NCBI GenBank assembly: GCA_024867545.1
Contig: JANFNE010000032.1
Span: 248,001 to 312,000, forward strand
Reading direction: 5' to 3'
Length of the DNA: 64,000 nt
Origin: Phytopythium helicoides
Taxonomy: Eukaryota > Oomycota > Peronosporomycetes > Pythiales > Pythiaceae
Shown here in pieces: positions 10,871-22,108 of the stretch. The notes below the pieces were generated by a model. That model did no database searches. It was not told the DNA's origin and was given only the letters and a program-made list of their open reading frames with translations. How positions within the stretch are numbered: the stretch's first letter is position 1; each line of letters opens with the position of its first letter. Made by a program: the position numbers and the translations under genes.

Positions 10871-10943
10871 ACAGTATAGTTTAATTGGTTAGAGCATACC
10901 GCTCATAACGGTGTAGTTGTAGGTTCAAGTCCTACATACTACA
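10871..10943 (+). tRNA. Organelle-like tRNA(CAU) copy, Met- or Ile-type, probably a pseudogene
   Basis: A 73-nt cloverleaf is visible. The anticodon stem TACCG/CGGTG holds loop CTCATAA (anticodon CAU), and the T arm is GTAGG-TTCAAGT-CCTAC. The acceptor ACAGTAT/ATACTAC pairs at positions 3-7 but is mismatched at 1 and 2. The D arm is TTTAATTGGTTAGAG-like. Low GC and this D-arm style are typical of mitochondrial or bacterial-type tRNAs. It lies beside the transposase relic, so it may be a nuclear insert of mitochondrial DNA. CTCATAA occurs in both elongator tRNA-Met and tRNA-Ile(CAU), so identity is open. Confidence 0.6.
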
Positions 10944-11768
10944 GTGAGCGGCACGGCTATTTTGATCTATCAATTTTACTTTGTCCAGAACACGCATATC
11001 GACTGGGAACGCAGGGTCAAGACGAGAATCAATCACAAACCCTTCAAGTGTTGACTTCACCTCGGAGAAGTGACGCAAAGCATTCCTGCATGCTATTCCT
11101 TCGAGTTTCGCAGAGTAACCATAAGCAAATATGCTACTCATACTTTCGAACCATCCAACCTTTGGCTCTTATCAACTACTTGGACGATGAACCATTCTGG
11201 ATGTTTACAACTGCGAGCCATGATTCGCCTACATAGTGCCAAATTGGTTGTTATTGGTCATTCATTATAGCAGGTATTACCTAGTGTAGTCGAGTTGACG
11301 TAAAATAGAGTTTTGATGCTCCAAGGAGGTTAGTATCTTCCGCGTTTCCTCCCCAACCCCAACTCTGTTGTGGATAACGATGGTGGCGTCGCCTGGTTTT
11401 CTCATCTGACTGTTTTTGTGGCATTCGACACAAGGACAAAGCCAACGGCGACCTTCTTGACGATGATTGGATTAAAAAATCCCATCAGCGCTGGTATTGG
11501 CTAATAAAATAATATCTGTGATTGGCTATTTGGCTATCAATTTGTCCAATCAAAATCGACACGACAAAACGTGACTAAATACCATCTTTCTCCCCTTCAT
11601 ACCTGTCACATTTGATACTCTATGCACCTGTCAAAGCGGATAGTATGCCATCCCGCAGGTTCATTGTGCTTCCAGCCAGCCAACCAACCACTCGCCTTGA
11701 CGCTCGCCGCCGTCACTTGGGCAGTCGCAACTCGCCAAGTCGCCGCCGCCGCCCGCCGTCCGAGTGCC
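10944..11768. other. Intergenic region upstream of RLP24, with CCAAT boxes
   Basis: A 69-codon minus frame (11141-10932) has a protein-like composition but matches nothing I recognise. From about 11460 the sequence becomes promoter-like, with ATTGG or CCAAT pentamers in both orientations at about 11468, 11501, 11522 and 11548. Confidence 0.4.
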
Positions 11769-12284
11769 ATGCGCATCCACACGTGCTACTTCTGCTCCAG
11801 CCCGGTGTACCCGGGGCACGGCATCACGTTCGTGCGCAACGACAGCAAGATCTTCCGCTTCTGCCGGTCCAAGTGCCACAAGAATTTCAACCGCAAGCGC
11901 AACCCGCGCAAGGTGAAATGGACCAAGGCGTTCCGCAAGGCCGCGGGCAAGGAGATGGCGCTGGACACGACCTTCGACTTCGAGAAGGTCCGCAACCGCG
12001 CCGTCAAGTACGACCGCGAGCTCATGGGCGCCACCATCCACGCCATCGAGCGCGTGCAGCAGATCAAGGAGAAGCGCGAGCTCCAGTTCTTTAAGAACCG
12101 CATGAAGGCCAACAAGAGCAAGGACAAGGCGCGCGACCTGCGCGAGCTTGAGCAGAACATCGAGCTCATCGAGCCGGCCGCCGCCGCGCTCAAGGACAAG
12201 GCGCAGCTCAACGCCGCCGCCTCCAAGCAGAAGGACGCCGCCGCCAAGGAGAACACTGCCTCCGCGATGGTGTTAGATCAGTAA
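11769..12284 (+). CDS. RLP24: Ribosome biogenesis protein RLP24 (L24e family)
   Basis: Single exon, 171 aa. Starting at the ATG at 11769 gives [18 protein letters not shown], the invariant N-terminus of the L24e family, with the zinc-binding pairs C6/C9 and C32/C36 (FCRSKC). The family member RLP24/RSL24D1 occupies the L24e site on pre-60S particles until release in the cytoplasm. The segments [16 protein letters not shown] and a charged C-terminal helix of about 100 aa fit RLP24 rather than ribosomal protein eL24. The upstream in-frame extension to 11622 starts on a CTG-type codon context and has no family resemblance, so it is not used. ABCE1 lies downstream on the same strand, also tied to ribosome function. 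Confidence 0.93.
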   Translation: MRIHTCYFCSSPVYPGHGITFVRNDSKIFRFCRSKCHKNFNRKRNPRKVKWTKAFRKAAGKEMALDTTFDFEKVRNRAVKYDRELMGATIHAIERVQQIKEKRELQFFKNRMKANKSKDKARDLRELEQNIELIEPAAAALKDKAQLNAAASKQKDAAAKENTASAMVLDQ

Positions 12285-12889
12285 GCGTCGTGGATGTGAT
12301 GTGCTGCCAGCGATCTAGATGCATGCCCCCCAGCCGGCCTCCTCCCGCCCTCGTTCTCGCGTATAATATAGCCCGGCCGGCGCGCCGGGTTTGCATTCGT
12401 TCGCCTCGTGTTGAGCTGGTTGGTCTCGTGTGTTCATGTGGCTTTGACAGCAGTGGTGGAGATCGACGACAGAGCGAGTTCATCCAGCTCGAGCGACCTG
12501 ATGCGTGGAGCTGCACGAAAGCAATACCAGCGGCTCCACCGCGATACGTCCGTAAAGGTCGCTCTCTCATGCTGCCTTTTGCGTTTGCGTTTGAGTGTGT
12601 TGGAGACCTAGCCAATCGCCCTGATGGTCGACAAACGCATCAATCTTCCCACTCAGCGTCTCCTGCAGTCGAAAAGCAGCTCCAAAAGAGCTCGTCGACA
12701 TGCAAGTCCCCAGCAGTGCGCTGCGGCACCACCCCGCGCGCACCAGTCATCTCCATCGGTTTCAACGGGGTACGCATTCTGGCAGCCCCTTTCCAGAGCC
12801 AGCCAAATCGCGAATCCGACGGTACAGCCACGCCCCCAGTCGCCAAAGGAGAAGCCGAGGGCCACGCAGGCAGCCGAGAGCGAGGCGCC
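12285..12889. other. Intergenic region between RLP24 and ABCE1
   Basis: No gene supported. Open frames on both strands are compositional. It should contain the RLP24 3' UTR and the ABCE1 promoter and 5' UTR; a GCCAATCG element lies near 12612. Confidence 0.5.
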
Positions 12890-14870
12890 ATGTCGGACAA
12901 GCTCACGCGTATCGCGATCGTCAGCACGGACAAGTGCAAGCCCAAGAAGTGTCGCCAGGAATGCCGCAAGTCGTGCCCCGTGGTGCGCATGGGTGCGTAG
13001 CGAGGGGGGCGGTAGCACGCAAGGCGCTGTGGAGGCAATTGGCCGCTAACGAACGACGTCGGGTGCTCCCCCTTCCCTCCCCCAAACAGGCAAGCTGTGT
13101 ATCGAGGTGACGCCCAAGAGCAAGATCGCGTTCATCTCGGAGGAGCTGTGCATCGGTTGCGGTATCTGCGTCAAGAAGTGCCCGTTTGAGGCCATCAACA
13201 TCATCAACCTGCCCAAGGACCTGGACTCGAACACCACGCACCGATACGGAGCCAACACGTTCAAGCTCCACCGCCTGCCCATGCCGCGCCCCGGACAGGT
13301 GCTCGGTCTCGTCGGCACCAACGGTATCGGAAAGTCCACGGCGCTGCGTATCCTCGCCGGTAAGCTCAAGCCCAACCTTGGCCGCTTCGAGAACCCGCCC
13401 GAGTGGCAGGACATCCTCACGCACTTCCGCGGCTCCGAGCTGCAGAACTACTTCACACGCATCCTCGAGGACAACCTCAAGGCCATCACCAAGCCGCAGT
13501 ACGTCGACAAGATCCCCAAGGCCGTCAAGGGCACGGTCCGCGACATCCTCGGCGCGCGCTGCGAGAAGAAGGAGCAGCTCGACCACTTCCTCAAAGAGCT
13601 TGACCTTTCCCACGTGCAGGACCGTGAGATCGAGAATCTTTCGGGTGGTGAGCTCCAGCGTTTCGCCATCGGTGTCGTCGCCGTGCAGAAGGCCGACATT
13701 TACATGTTCGATGAGCCGTCGTCGTACCTCGATGTGCGTCAGCGTCTCAAGGCTGCCCAGGTCATTCGCTCCATGGTCGATGATGACAACCGCGCTTACG
13801 TCATTTGCGTCGAGCACGACTTGAGTGTGCTCGACTACCTGTCGGACTTCATCTGTGTGCTCTACGGTATGCCCTCGGCGTACGGTGTCGTGACGATGCC
13901 CTTCAGCGTGCGTGAAGGAATCAACATTTTCCTGGCCGGCTTCGTGCCCACGGAGAACCTGCGTTTCCGCACGGAAGAGCTCACGTTCAAGGTCGCTCAG
14001 ACGGCCGACGAGTTCACCAACCAGGACGGTGTCGCGGCCAACACGTTCACGTACCCGTCCATGACCAAGACGATGCTCTCGAAGAAGAAGGAGACGGCTT
14101 TCAAGCTGCACGTCGAGACCGGCGACTTCACCAACTCGGAGATTATTTGTATGCTTGGTGAGAACGGTACGGGTAAGACGACGTTCATCCGTATGCTCGC
14201 CGGTCTGCTCAAGTCGGACGAGCAGGAGGCCGCCGAGAAGACAGGCGACCAGGACCAGATCGACGCGTGCGCGCTGCGATACGACTCGTCGACCATTAGT
14301 TACAAGCCGCAGAAGATCGCTCCCAAGTTCCAGGGCACGGTGCGCGAGCTGCTGCACCGTCGCATCCGCGACGCCATTGTGCACCCGCAGTTCGCGACGG
14401 ACGTGACCAAGCCGCTGAACATTGAGAACATCATTGACCAGGCTGTGCCGCATCTTTCGGGTGGTGAGCTGCAGCGTGTTGCCATCGTGCTGTGTTTGGG
14501 TAAGCCCGCGGACATTTACCTGATCGACGAACCGTCTGCGTACCTGGACTCGGAGCAGCGTATTCTCGCCGCCAAGGTCATCAAGCGTTTCATTCTGCAC
14601 GCCAAGAAGACGGCCTTCATCGTGGAGCACGATTTCATCATGGCGACGTACCTGGCCGACCGTGTGGTTGTGTACGATGGCAAGCCGGGTGTCGAGTGTA
14701 CGGCGCACACGCCCGAGAGCCTGCTCACGGGTATGAACACGTTCCTCAAGCAGCTGGACATTACGTTCCGCCGCGACCCGACCAACTACCGTCCGCGTAT
14801 CAACAAGCTCAACTCGGTCAAGGACGTGGAGCAAAAGACGTCGGGCAACTTCTTCTTCATGGACGACTAA
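12890..14870 (+). CDS. ABCE1: ABCE1/Rli1 ribosome-recycling ATPase (2 exons)
   Basis: Two exons, 12890-12992 and 13090-14870, with a 97-bp intron (GTGCGT...ACAG) give 627 aa without a frame break. The N-terminus holds two ferredoxin-like 4Fe-4S motifs: C16, C21, C25, C29 in exon 1 and [11 protein letters not shown] (C55, C58, C61, C65) in exon 2. Then come two ABC ATPase domains: Walker [10 protein letters not shown] near residue 110 with LSGGELQR near 218, and GENGTGKTT near 391 with LSGGELQR near 490. ABCE1 splits post-termination 80S ribosomes and takes part in 40S maturation. Length is close to the usual ~600. The exon 2 frame alone lacks the first cluster, so exon 1 is required. A 683-codon antisense frame over it is a shadow. 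Confidence 0.97.
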
Positions 14871-14986
14871 GTCGGCAGCGAGTAGAGCGTCGTTGGCTCG
14901 TGGGTGAAGTAGCCAAGAAGATCCGGCATTAAGCAGCCGTAGCGCGGGCCGTGGCCACGAGGAGAAGTTCATTTTGGTGCATTAGG

Positions 14987-15363
14987 TTAAGACGGGAGCG
15001 CCGCGGTCGCTCGGAGCTCCTGGTCGTCGAGAGAAACACACACAAAAAAAGCCCAGTTAGATGCTTCGCCTCGTGTCTGTCGTTGCATGACGCGCGCCTG
15101 ACCTCTCGGATGACTGCGAATTTCTTAAGCAGCGCCGACAGCTGCTGCTCGTCCAGCTCCACCAGGCTCTGCACCTCGCCGCATCAGTCAGTCGAATCCC
15201 TCGCCCTCAACCCGCGCGCGCCACACTCGCGCACCGTCCGCTCCGCGCCGTCCGCCCGGCTCAGCTGCATCTTGAGCACCAGCGTCGGCCGCGGGTCGCC
15301 GCACAGCGCGCTGCTGGCCATCGCCACGCGCACCGACAGGTCAAAGTCGCGCAGCTCGTCCAT
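14987..15363 (-). CDS. COMM-domain protein, COMMD6-like (3 exons)
   Basis: A small gene assembled by eye: exons 15235-15363, 15103-15174 and 14987-15019, introns of 60 and 83 bp. Both donors begin GT and both acceptors end AG, the second after a pyrimidine-rich tract, and all junctions are phase 0. The 77-aa product starts MDELRDFDLSVRVAMAS, continues VLKMQLSRADGAERT and VQSLVELDEQQLSALL, and ends EELRATAALPS. That is essentially a bare COMM domain, like COMMD6 (about 85 aa in animals), a subunit of the Commander complex in endosomal recycling. An in-frame TAA lies 6 nt before the ATG, fixing the start. It converges on ABCE1 and diverges from the carbonic anhydrase gene. Confidence 0.72.
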
Positions 15364-15547
15364 CCTTTAGTAGTGGCAATGCCGGAAGATCCGCGTGTCG
15401 CCCTGTATTCCCGTGGCCCACACTATTTCCCACGACAAACCCAGGCCTAGTTCAGGATCTGTCCTGAACTAGTCCTGGTCTCGCCCCCTCGGCGAACGGG
15501 AGGCTCTCGACCCCGCAGGAGAGCGAGACCAGCGGAACGCGAGCAGC

Positions 15548-16398
15548 ATGAGCGCTGTCATCAAGCAGGCCGTGGCGGCCACGGGCAAGGCCATCCGCTC
15601 GCTGGGCCAGTCGCTGGACCGCGCGGGCGCCTCCCTCGAGGGGCCCTTCACCTACACCGAGCACCGTACGTGGGCCCTGGCTGGACACGCGAGTCGCGGA
15701 GCGAACTGCTGATGAACTTTGTTTTTTTGTGGCGGACGTTAGTGAACCTGTCGACGCGCGCGGTCAAGAACGCCGGGCGCGCGCCGACGTTCGCGGACGG
15801 CGCGTTCGTGGCGCCCAACGCGTCCGTGATTGGAGACGTCAAGGTGGGCAAGAACAGCTCCATCTGGTACGGCGCCACGGTGCGCGGCGACGTCAACCAC
15901 ATCACGATCGGAGACAACACAAACATCCAGGACCAGGCCATCGTGCACGTGGCCAAGATCCACAAGGACATCCCCACCAAGATCGGCAACAACGTGACCG
16001 TCGGACCTAGCGCCATCATCCACGCCTGCACCATCGGCGACGACTGCATCATCGGCACCGGAGCCCAGGTGCTCGACGGCGCCGTCGTCGGCGCCAAGTC
16101 GATCGTCACGGCCGGATCCATCGTCACCTACGGCAAGCAGATCCCCTCGGGACAGCTCTGGTCCGGCGTGCCCGCGCGCTACCTGCGCGACCTCACCTCC
16201 GACGAGGTTGAGTTTATGAAGCAGAGCTCGCTCGAGTACGCCGAGCTGGCCGAGGAGCACGCCATCGAAAACGCCAAGAGCTTCGAGCAGCTTGAGGCGG
16301 ACCTCGAGCGCATGAAGACCCTGCGGGATGTCGGTGAGACCGGCCTGCCTCAGAAGGACGAGCAGCCCAAGGACACCGGCCTGTACTTCAGATACTAG
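15548..16398 (+). CDS. Mitochondrial gamma carbonic anhydrase-like protein (2 exons)
   Basis: Exons 15548-15665 and 15743-16398, 77-bp intron (GTACGT...TTAG), 257 aa. The N-terminus MSAVIKQAVAATGKAIRSLG is basic and amphipathic, as for mitochondrial import. The body is a left-handed beta-helix with hexapeptide repeats (APNASVIGDVKVGKNSSIWY, GDVNHITIGDNTNIQDQAIV). In plants and protists such proteins form the gamma-CA module of respiratory complex I. Of the three zinc histidines of the family, H108 (IVHVA) and H133 (IIHAC) are present, but the middle one, normally in a VGH motif, reads VGP (P128). This suggests a CAL-type, possibly non-catalytic, subunit. The C-terminal charged helix (about residues 215-245) also fits complex I members. 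Confidence 0.88.
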
Positions 16399-16591
16399 AT
16401 GGTCGGCGGTCGTGGAGCTGGCTGGCTCGCTCTCCGTTGCGTCGACAGTCACGAGAGTTTGGAGCTCCTTGGCGCTCCAAGGACGGACGCCAAGAGGCAC
16501 AAAGAATGAATGAGCAACCAACAACAATCACCTACGAGATGCTCCCAATTGTTGTTACCATTTTCAATTTGTATCTAGCAGGGACTCAAAG

Positions 16592-19500
16592 CTACATGAA
16601 TCCGTTCAAGTAGTCCTCGTCGCTGCTGCTTGACTCGTCATCGCCGCCTTGGATCGCGAACTGTTCAATGCCCACAGTTAGTTCCTACTCGATCAAGCCA
16701 GGTACAGCCGGCCAACAGAGAAACGTACAGGACAACGCAATGAGCTTCAACAGGAATTCCCGCACAATCGGTGACTGAAGCATAGCCGAAGCCGCTTCAA
16801 TGTGGCCCCCACTCGCCATTACCTGTAATTAAAACAAAAGTTAGAGCCCGATGAGGCTCCATTTCAATCGTCCAAGAAGTCCAAACCTGCTGAAGACTGG
16901 AGGCAAGCAGCGGGTCTTGCAAGGCTTGAGCAAAGTAGGCGTCTCCACGCATAGCTTCCAGCAGCGCCGAATTGAATTGGACGGTGAGGAGTAACTCTAT
17001 GAGCTCTGCATCCGCCCCGGAGGTCAGATCAACCGTCGCTCCGTCGGTCATATTGCTGATGCTGCTGCTTCCCTCCTCAATAGCCGAAAAGCCCGAGTTG
17101 CTGTTACACTCTTCCTCAAAGGCGTCTACAAAACTGGCAAGAGTCTGAGCAAAAGAATCGTTCTCGATGTGAAATACAAGCATCTCTGGATCTTCTCCGA
17201 TCTCTTCCAATCCCGATCGATGCTCTTTCCACTCACTGCGACCAGCTAGCGACATCCACAATGAATGATTTTCTGCGACAGCAGTGCGAACACGTTCCTC
17301 CAGCGATAAATCGAGCTGGCCATCGTGAAGTGACACACTTTCCTCTTCTTTATCCTCTTCGTTCTCGAGCTGTACTCGACTCGCTCGCTCACGCATAAAT
17401 ACAAGCAGCTTCTCATAAAATTCACGCAATGCTGGATCGGCGAGTTGCCCTTGGAGTACTGCGGGATTGAGGCTGACATCTCGAAGCGCTCCAACAATGG
17501 CTTCATTCCTTAGGACATAGATGCGCAAAGAATCATCATTGAGGATCTCGCCAATCACAGTCGCATTTAGCCCGCCGTCTGCAAGACAGAGCGAGTGCAG
17601 CTCCTTCGTCATTGTTGCGATCACATGCTCACTCTGGGCTTTAGCTATCCGCTTTGCACGAAGTCGTTCTTCCAACTCTTCCTCGCGTCCTTGGTACTTA
17701 AGAAGGATTTTTTGAACTTTGACGTGTTGATCAGAGCCGTAGAAATCCAGCAAATCACCAGCTAAGCTCCGTCGGCGCTCGCGGGTAGCCAAATACCTCA
17801 ACCGACACATTCGCATTCGAACCATTGCCTGGATCGTGGCTGCTGCTTTCTCTTCACACAACGCTAACTTCTTCTCGAGCTCTTCCACGTTGGCCAACGA
17901 TTTCAGTTGCACCGTCATACCCCATTCACACGAACACTCTTGCAATCAAGCTCTGTGCAGTTGGGATGGATAAGGGTGTGCACCCAACTGGTGAGTGCTG
18001 ATACGTTTCCACTTGAACTGATGCGAGCAACCTCGTCTGATCGTTTCCGACTGGACACTCAACAAGACAACCATACCGCTTCAGTAGCGAGTCGACTGGA
18101 AAAGACACAGGGTAGTACGACTTTGCGAGTGCTTCGGACAGGTTAATCTGACGAGTGAGCCGCTGTGCTCGAACTTGCTGGAGAATGAGTGCTCGATCAG
18201 CCCCCAAGGGTCGAGCATTAGCATTTGGTCGTACGCAGTGGAAGTAAAACGAGCGGTTGAGCCGATCATCAATGTCGGAGCTGTCGTCACGATGACTTGT
18301 TTGTGTTAGGGCATTCACTTGCACACGAAATTGGCGCACCAATGTAGCTGCCGTCAGCTTGCTTTCGACTTCAGATGAGGCATGGGATGTGTTGGAGAGC
18401 AGCAAGCCGATATCTTTGTTGCACGACGAAGCTAAATCTTCCAGCAAACTCGCATACACGAAGTCTGAATTCTTCTTCACGAATTCGTCAGCATCGTACA
18501 CAACGGAGCAGCGAGAATGAGGAACAGCAAATAGCAGCGATGAGGTCGAGAGCACGTTTTTCTTGCCGTTGATCGAAGATGTTTCAGCTGCTAGTGCTGC
18601 ACTTCTTTCGAGCACATTTCGGACAAACAAAGCATTTTTCTTTCGCTCTTGCTCTGTTGACTCATTTTCTCCTTGGTGTAAAATGGTCACTTCCTCCAGG
18701 CAAGCGAAGATACCCGAGCTTGGATGCTCGAATAGACTCAAAACATTATTATCTAAAGCTTCCGTGACGCCGCTTTGATCAGCAGCGGTATCACGGAGGC
18801 AGATCGCGGTGAAGATTTCGTCTTGAGGAAAAAGAGTTTTTCACTCAAATAGTTAATGCAGAGCTGGTCCAACGAGTTGTGTTGCAGAGCCTCGAAGCCA
18901 AACACGTCCACAACTTTCAGGCGTGACACTTGCTCAGACTGGCTATCACTTTCTGGCTGAGTTATTGTGTTCATCCGACCGACAATAAACAAAAACACCG
19001 ATTGGTAGAGAAGACGTGCAAGAGCATCACGAACGTGTCCAACTTGTCCCTTCTCCAGCTTTAGCTCATATGTTTCACCTGTAGTTGTCATCGATACCCG
19101 CTTCGTAGTCAGCATTCTGCTCAACTCAGCGACGGATTGAAGACCCAGAAGTGAAGAAACATGCGCTGAAGGCTCAGCAGACTGCCGAAAACGTGAGCTC
19201 GATGTTATTTTGACACGCTCTCCATCAGCATGAGTCCCTCCGTTTCGAACTCGATGTTTCCGAGCCACAAAATCGCGCTTAGGATCTTGAAAATGGCTCG
19301 CTGCTCATTGTTTGTGATATTCATTGCCTCGAGAGCATCAAGGATTCGCAACCACTTTTCGGCATCGCGCTTTAGCGCCTCTTGAGCATTTCGTGCTGAC
19401 ACTGCACTACTTTTCGCACTCCCTCGTTCGCCAAGATATGCAAACGCATCACACGATGCGCCTGCAAGTCGAAGATCTGCTGCAAGCCCCGCTTTGTGGG

Positions 19501-21936
19501 ACGCAACTGCGTTCACACCCCCCACCATCGCGTAGAAAATATGAAAGTTGCTCTCAAGAGTCCCCTTTCCAATTCTAGGTAATGTCACGCGGCTCTTCTC
19601 AAGAAGGAATGGGGCAATACGGCACCCTCGGACTTCAAACTGGCCAGGGTGTCTACCCATGACCAGATCAACATCAATGGTCTTCCCAAATCTCGACGAA
19701 TTCGAGTTCATTTCAGTGACAGCATGTCCGAACGCTTCAAGCACGATATTTGAGTCCAGGACCATGCTCAACTTCTTTGCAGCTCGAGGGTTTTTCAGGT
19801 ACAGCCGCAGTTGCTCGATGTCGTCAAGGTGCTCAAGCTTGTCGTAGAAACCGAAGAACAAGCCGTCGACGTGTAACTGTGGAAGGCGTCTGCTATGACT
19901 CACCGCCTCCATTTCACACCAACGTTCCGGATTCAGATCGAGCAAAACGATTTCAAACTCTTGAACGCCCTTTGCTTCCAACAATGCGATGGTTCTTGCT
20001 TCTTCTGTGCGCATTTGCACAGTACTCTTTGTAGAGCTCGTAAAAAGTTGGATTCGAGGCCGAGAAGTCGCTTGTCTTAGCTCCTTTCTCGCCGCTGATA
20101 TCCTGACGAATCGTGGTCGTCAAGACCGGCTCAGCTACCAAAACAAAATACTTTAGCAGCTCTTTTGCCAGCTCTGTCTTGCCACTTCCACTTTCGCCAC
20201 AAAGCCAAATCGTTTGGGACTTGAGTTTTGGTGGTGTTTGCGTCTCTGGACTCTTAGTTAATTACTGAATCAACGAATGCGCGAGATATAGCCATTTTTG
20301 CGACAGCGAATGGGTGCGGTGCCAGTTCTCGAGCAGCATTCGAAGCCGCAGCATAAGTCAGAACGACGTCTTCGGCATAAATTGAAGTAAACTTCGACGT
20401 TTGCAGGATTCGAAAAGGATTCACGGTCAGCATGGAGTGGTCACTGAGCCATGCATACATTCGATCGCCTTCAAATCGGCTGGAGATCAATGCACCAACA
20501 TCGTCGTCGCCCCACGGACCTACTCAAGGGGCTTGTCACGAACGTTATCGCCAACCATTCTCTCAATAGCCCACGGTTGCTTGGCGCGCTCATCTGACTC
20601 CAAGTACAAACGAGCGTACTTGGCCATCGTCGCATGCCGAGGAGTCAGAGGCTTTTCAGCGACAGCTTTCTTTGGTAGAATTGGGCTTTCTTGATGACAG
20701 CAGCTTCTCGAAAGTGGAAAAGTAGCCCTGAGTGGTCAACGGCACGCCATCACTACCCGTTCGAGTGGGAGACGAAGAGGTGTGCTCCGATGGCGATGAT
20801 GGTGGTGTTAACGGTAGCGGCTTTATGCTTGGCGGACGATCTGCTGGAGCAGCATTTTCACGCGATAGCTTGCGCTGATTTTCGGCGATTTCTTCAAACT
20901 GGTAGCGCAGTGCGAAACGCTTCAGCGAGAATAACATTGTTCCCAATTTCTGAACTGCCCATGTTCTCCTGCGCAAGATTAATGCTGCGCACAAGTTCAT
21001 GGTACCGCTCAACAGTCCAGTCTCGAGGCTTCCCCCACGAGCTCTTGGCCTCGCCCACCAGTTTCTGCAACACGACAAGCTCATGTAACATCTGGAACGA
21101 CGCACGCAGCTCTGCGCGAGGACTTAGCGCTCTGGAGCTCTCACTCTCTCTGAGTACGTTGACTCTGCTTTTGGCATTTACTGAAACATGCTTTCGGTTG
21201 CCAGCAATTCCTTCAGGGCGACGAACACTACCCGATCTCACAGACTTTTGCTTTGACACTGCTTCGACCTAACGTTCATAAAAGGCTCAGCAACACAGCC
21301 CTGTAGGGTGCATAACGTACAAATCATACTCTGCAGGCGGCGCGAAGCGCTTCGATCCACGCTTGTCGCTCTTGAGCATTTTGCGCTGCAGAAAAATACG
21401 CCGACATGAGCTATCTCCTCCATAAAAGTTCTCGCATGCAGCACATCAACTGCACCTTTGAGCTCGAGCTTGTAGCTCTTCCCATCAGGTCCAGCGAGTT
21501 TTCGGACGCAGAACCACTGGTCCGATCCCTTGGTGGGCGTGACGACGTCCGTGGCCTCGAGCTGCAGCGTCCCCTTGAGCTTGCACACCCTCGGGTCGTC
21601 GATGGCCCACGCGCCGCGCGCCGCGCGCTTCTTGACGCGGAAGTAGCGCAGCGTGGCGCCCTGCAGCACGAACAGCCGCTCCTTGTGCGTCCGGAGCACG
21701 TGACCTTTCTTGACGAGCAGCCCGCGCCGGCCGACCCCTGGCGCAGCGCCAGGCGCTCGCGCGACCGCCGATCGGCCGCTCCTCATGCTCGCAGCGGGCG
21801 CCAGAGCGGCTGACTCAGCCGACAGAAGCGCCGGGCGCTCGCCTGCGCTTTCCACTGTGGCGCTTGGCGCCCCAGCGCGCTCGTGGCCGTCGCCAGGGCC
21901 GCGGATAGCGCTCGCATCCGGCGGCGACTGGATCAT
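16592..21936 (-). CDS. PH-domain myosin heavy chain (multi-exon, with frame breaks)
   Basis: Minus-strand segments in order form one myosin. A PH domain lies at the N-terminus: exon 21456-21936, then 21330-21385 after a 70-bp intron; the second intron (61 bp) ends before 21268. The motor follows, with P-loop GESGSGKT (20176-20198), switch I NSNSSRFGK (about 19690-19710), switch II DVFGFE (about 18890-18908) and an HCVRPNANARPLG segment (about 18240). An IQ motif (ATIQAMVRMRMCRLRY, about 17840-17790) and a helical acidic tail come next. About 120 residues separate the P-loop helix from switch I, far more than usual. The last exons are uncertain; an acidic end (DDESSSSDEDYLNGFM) stops at 16592-16594. 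Apparent frame breaks occur near 20930, 20530 and 20250. Expected role: actin-based transport, with PH targeting to membrane. Confidence 0.82.
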
Positions 21937-22036
21937 TCCGCATCTGGCGACAGAAAAGTTGCCTTTTGAAGGAAGTGCAACCCACCATCAGGCGGTTTAT
22001 ACTACCTGGTAGTCATTTAAGATGCCCTTTCGCGCG

Positions 22037-22047
22037 ATTGGCTGAAA
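22037..22047 (-). promoter_or_regulatory. TTTCAGCCAAT promoter element upstream of the myosin gene
   Basis: On the minus strand the sequence reads TTTCAGCCAAT, a CCAAT box with a fixed 5' extension, about 100 bp before the myosin ATG. It lies in the 172-bp divergent promoter shared with the carrier gene. The same 11-mer in the same orientation precedes three other minus-strand genes. Confidence 0.5.
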
Positions 22048-22108
22048 TTCCGACTCGCGGCCACCTACCACGGTCGAGGTGGCATCATGAGTGCGCGAGC
22101 TGCCGGCC

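Noticed and set aside
12921..14972. 683-codon antisense frame
   Set aside because: Lies over ABCE1 exon 2; composition follows codon bias of the sense gene and no family is recognisable.
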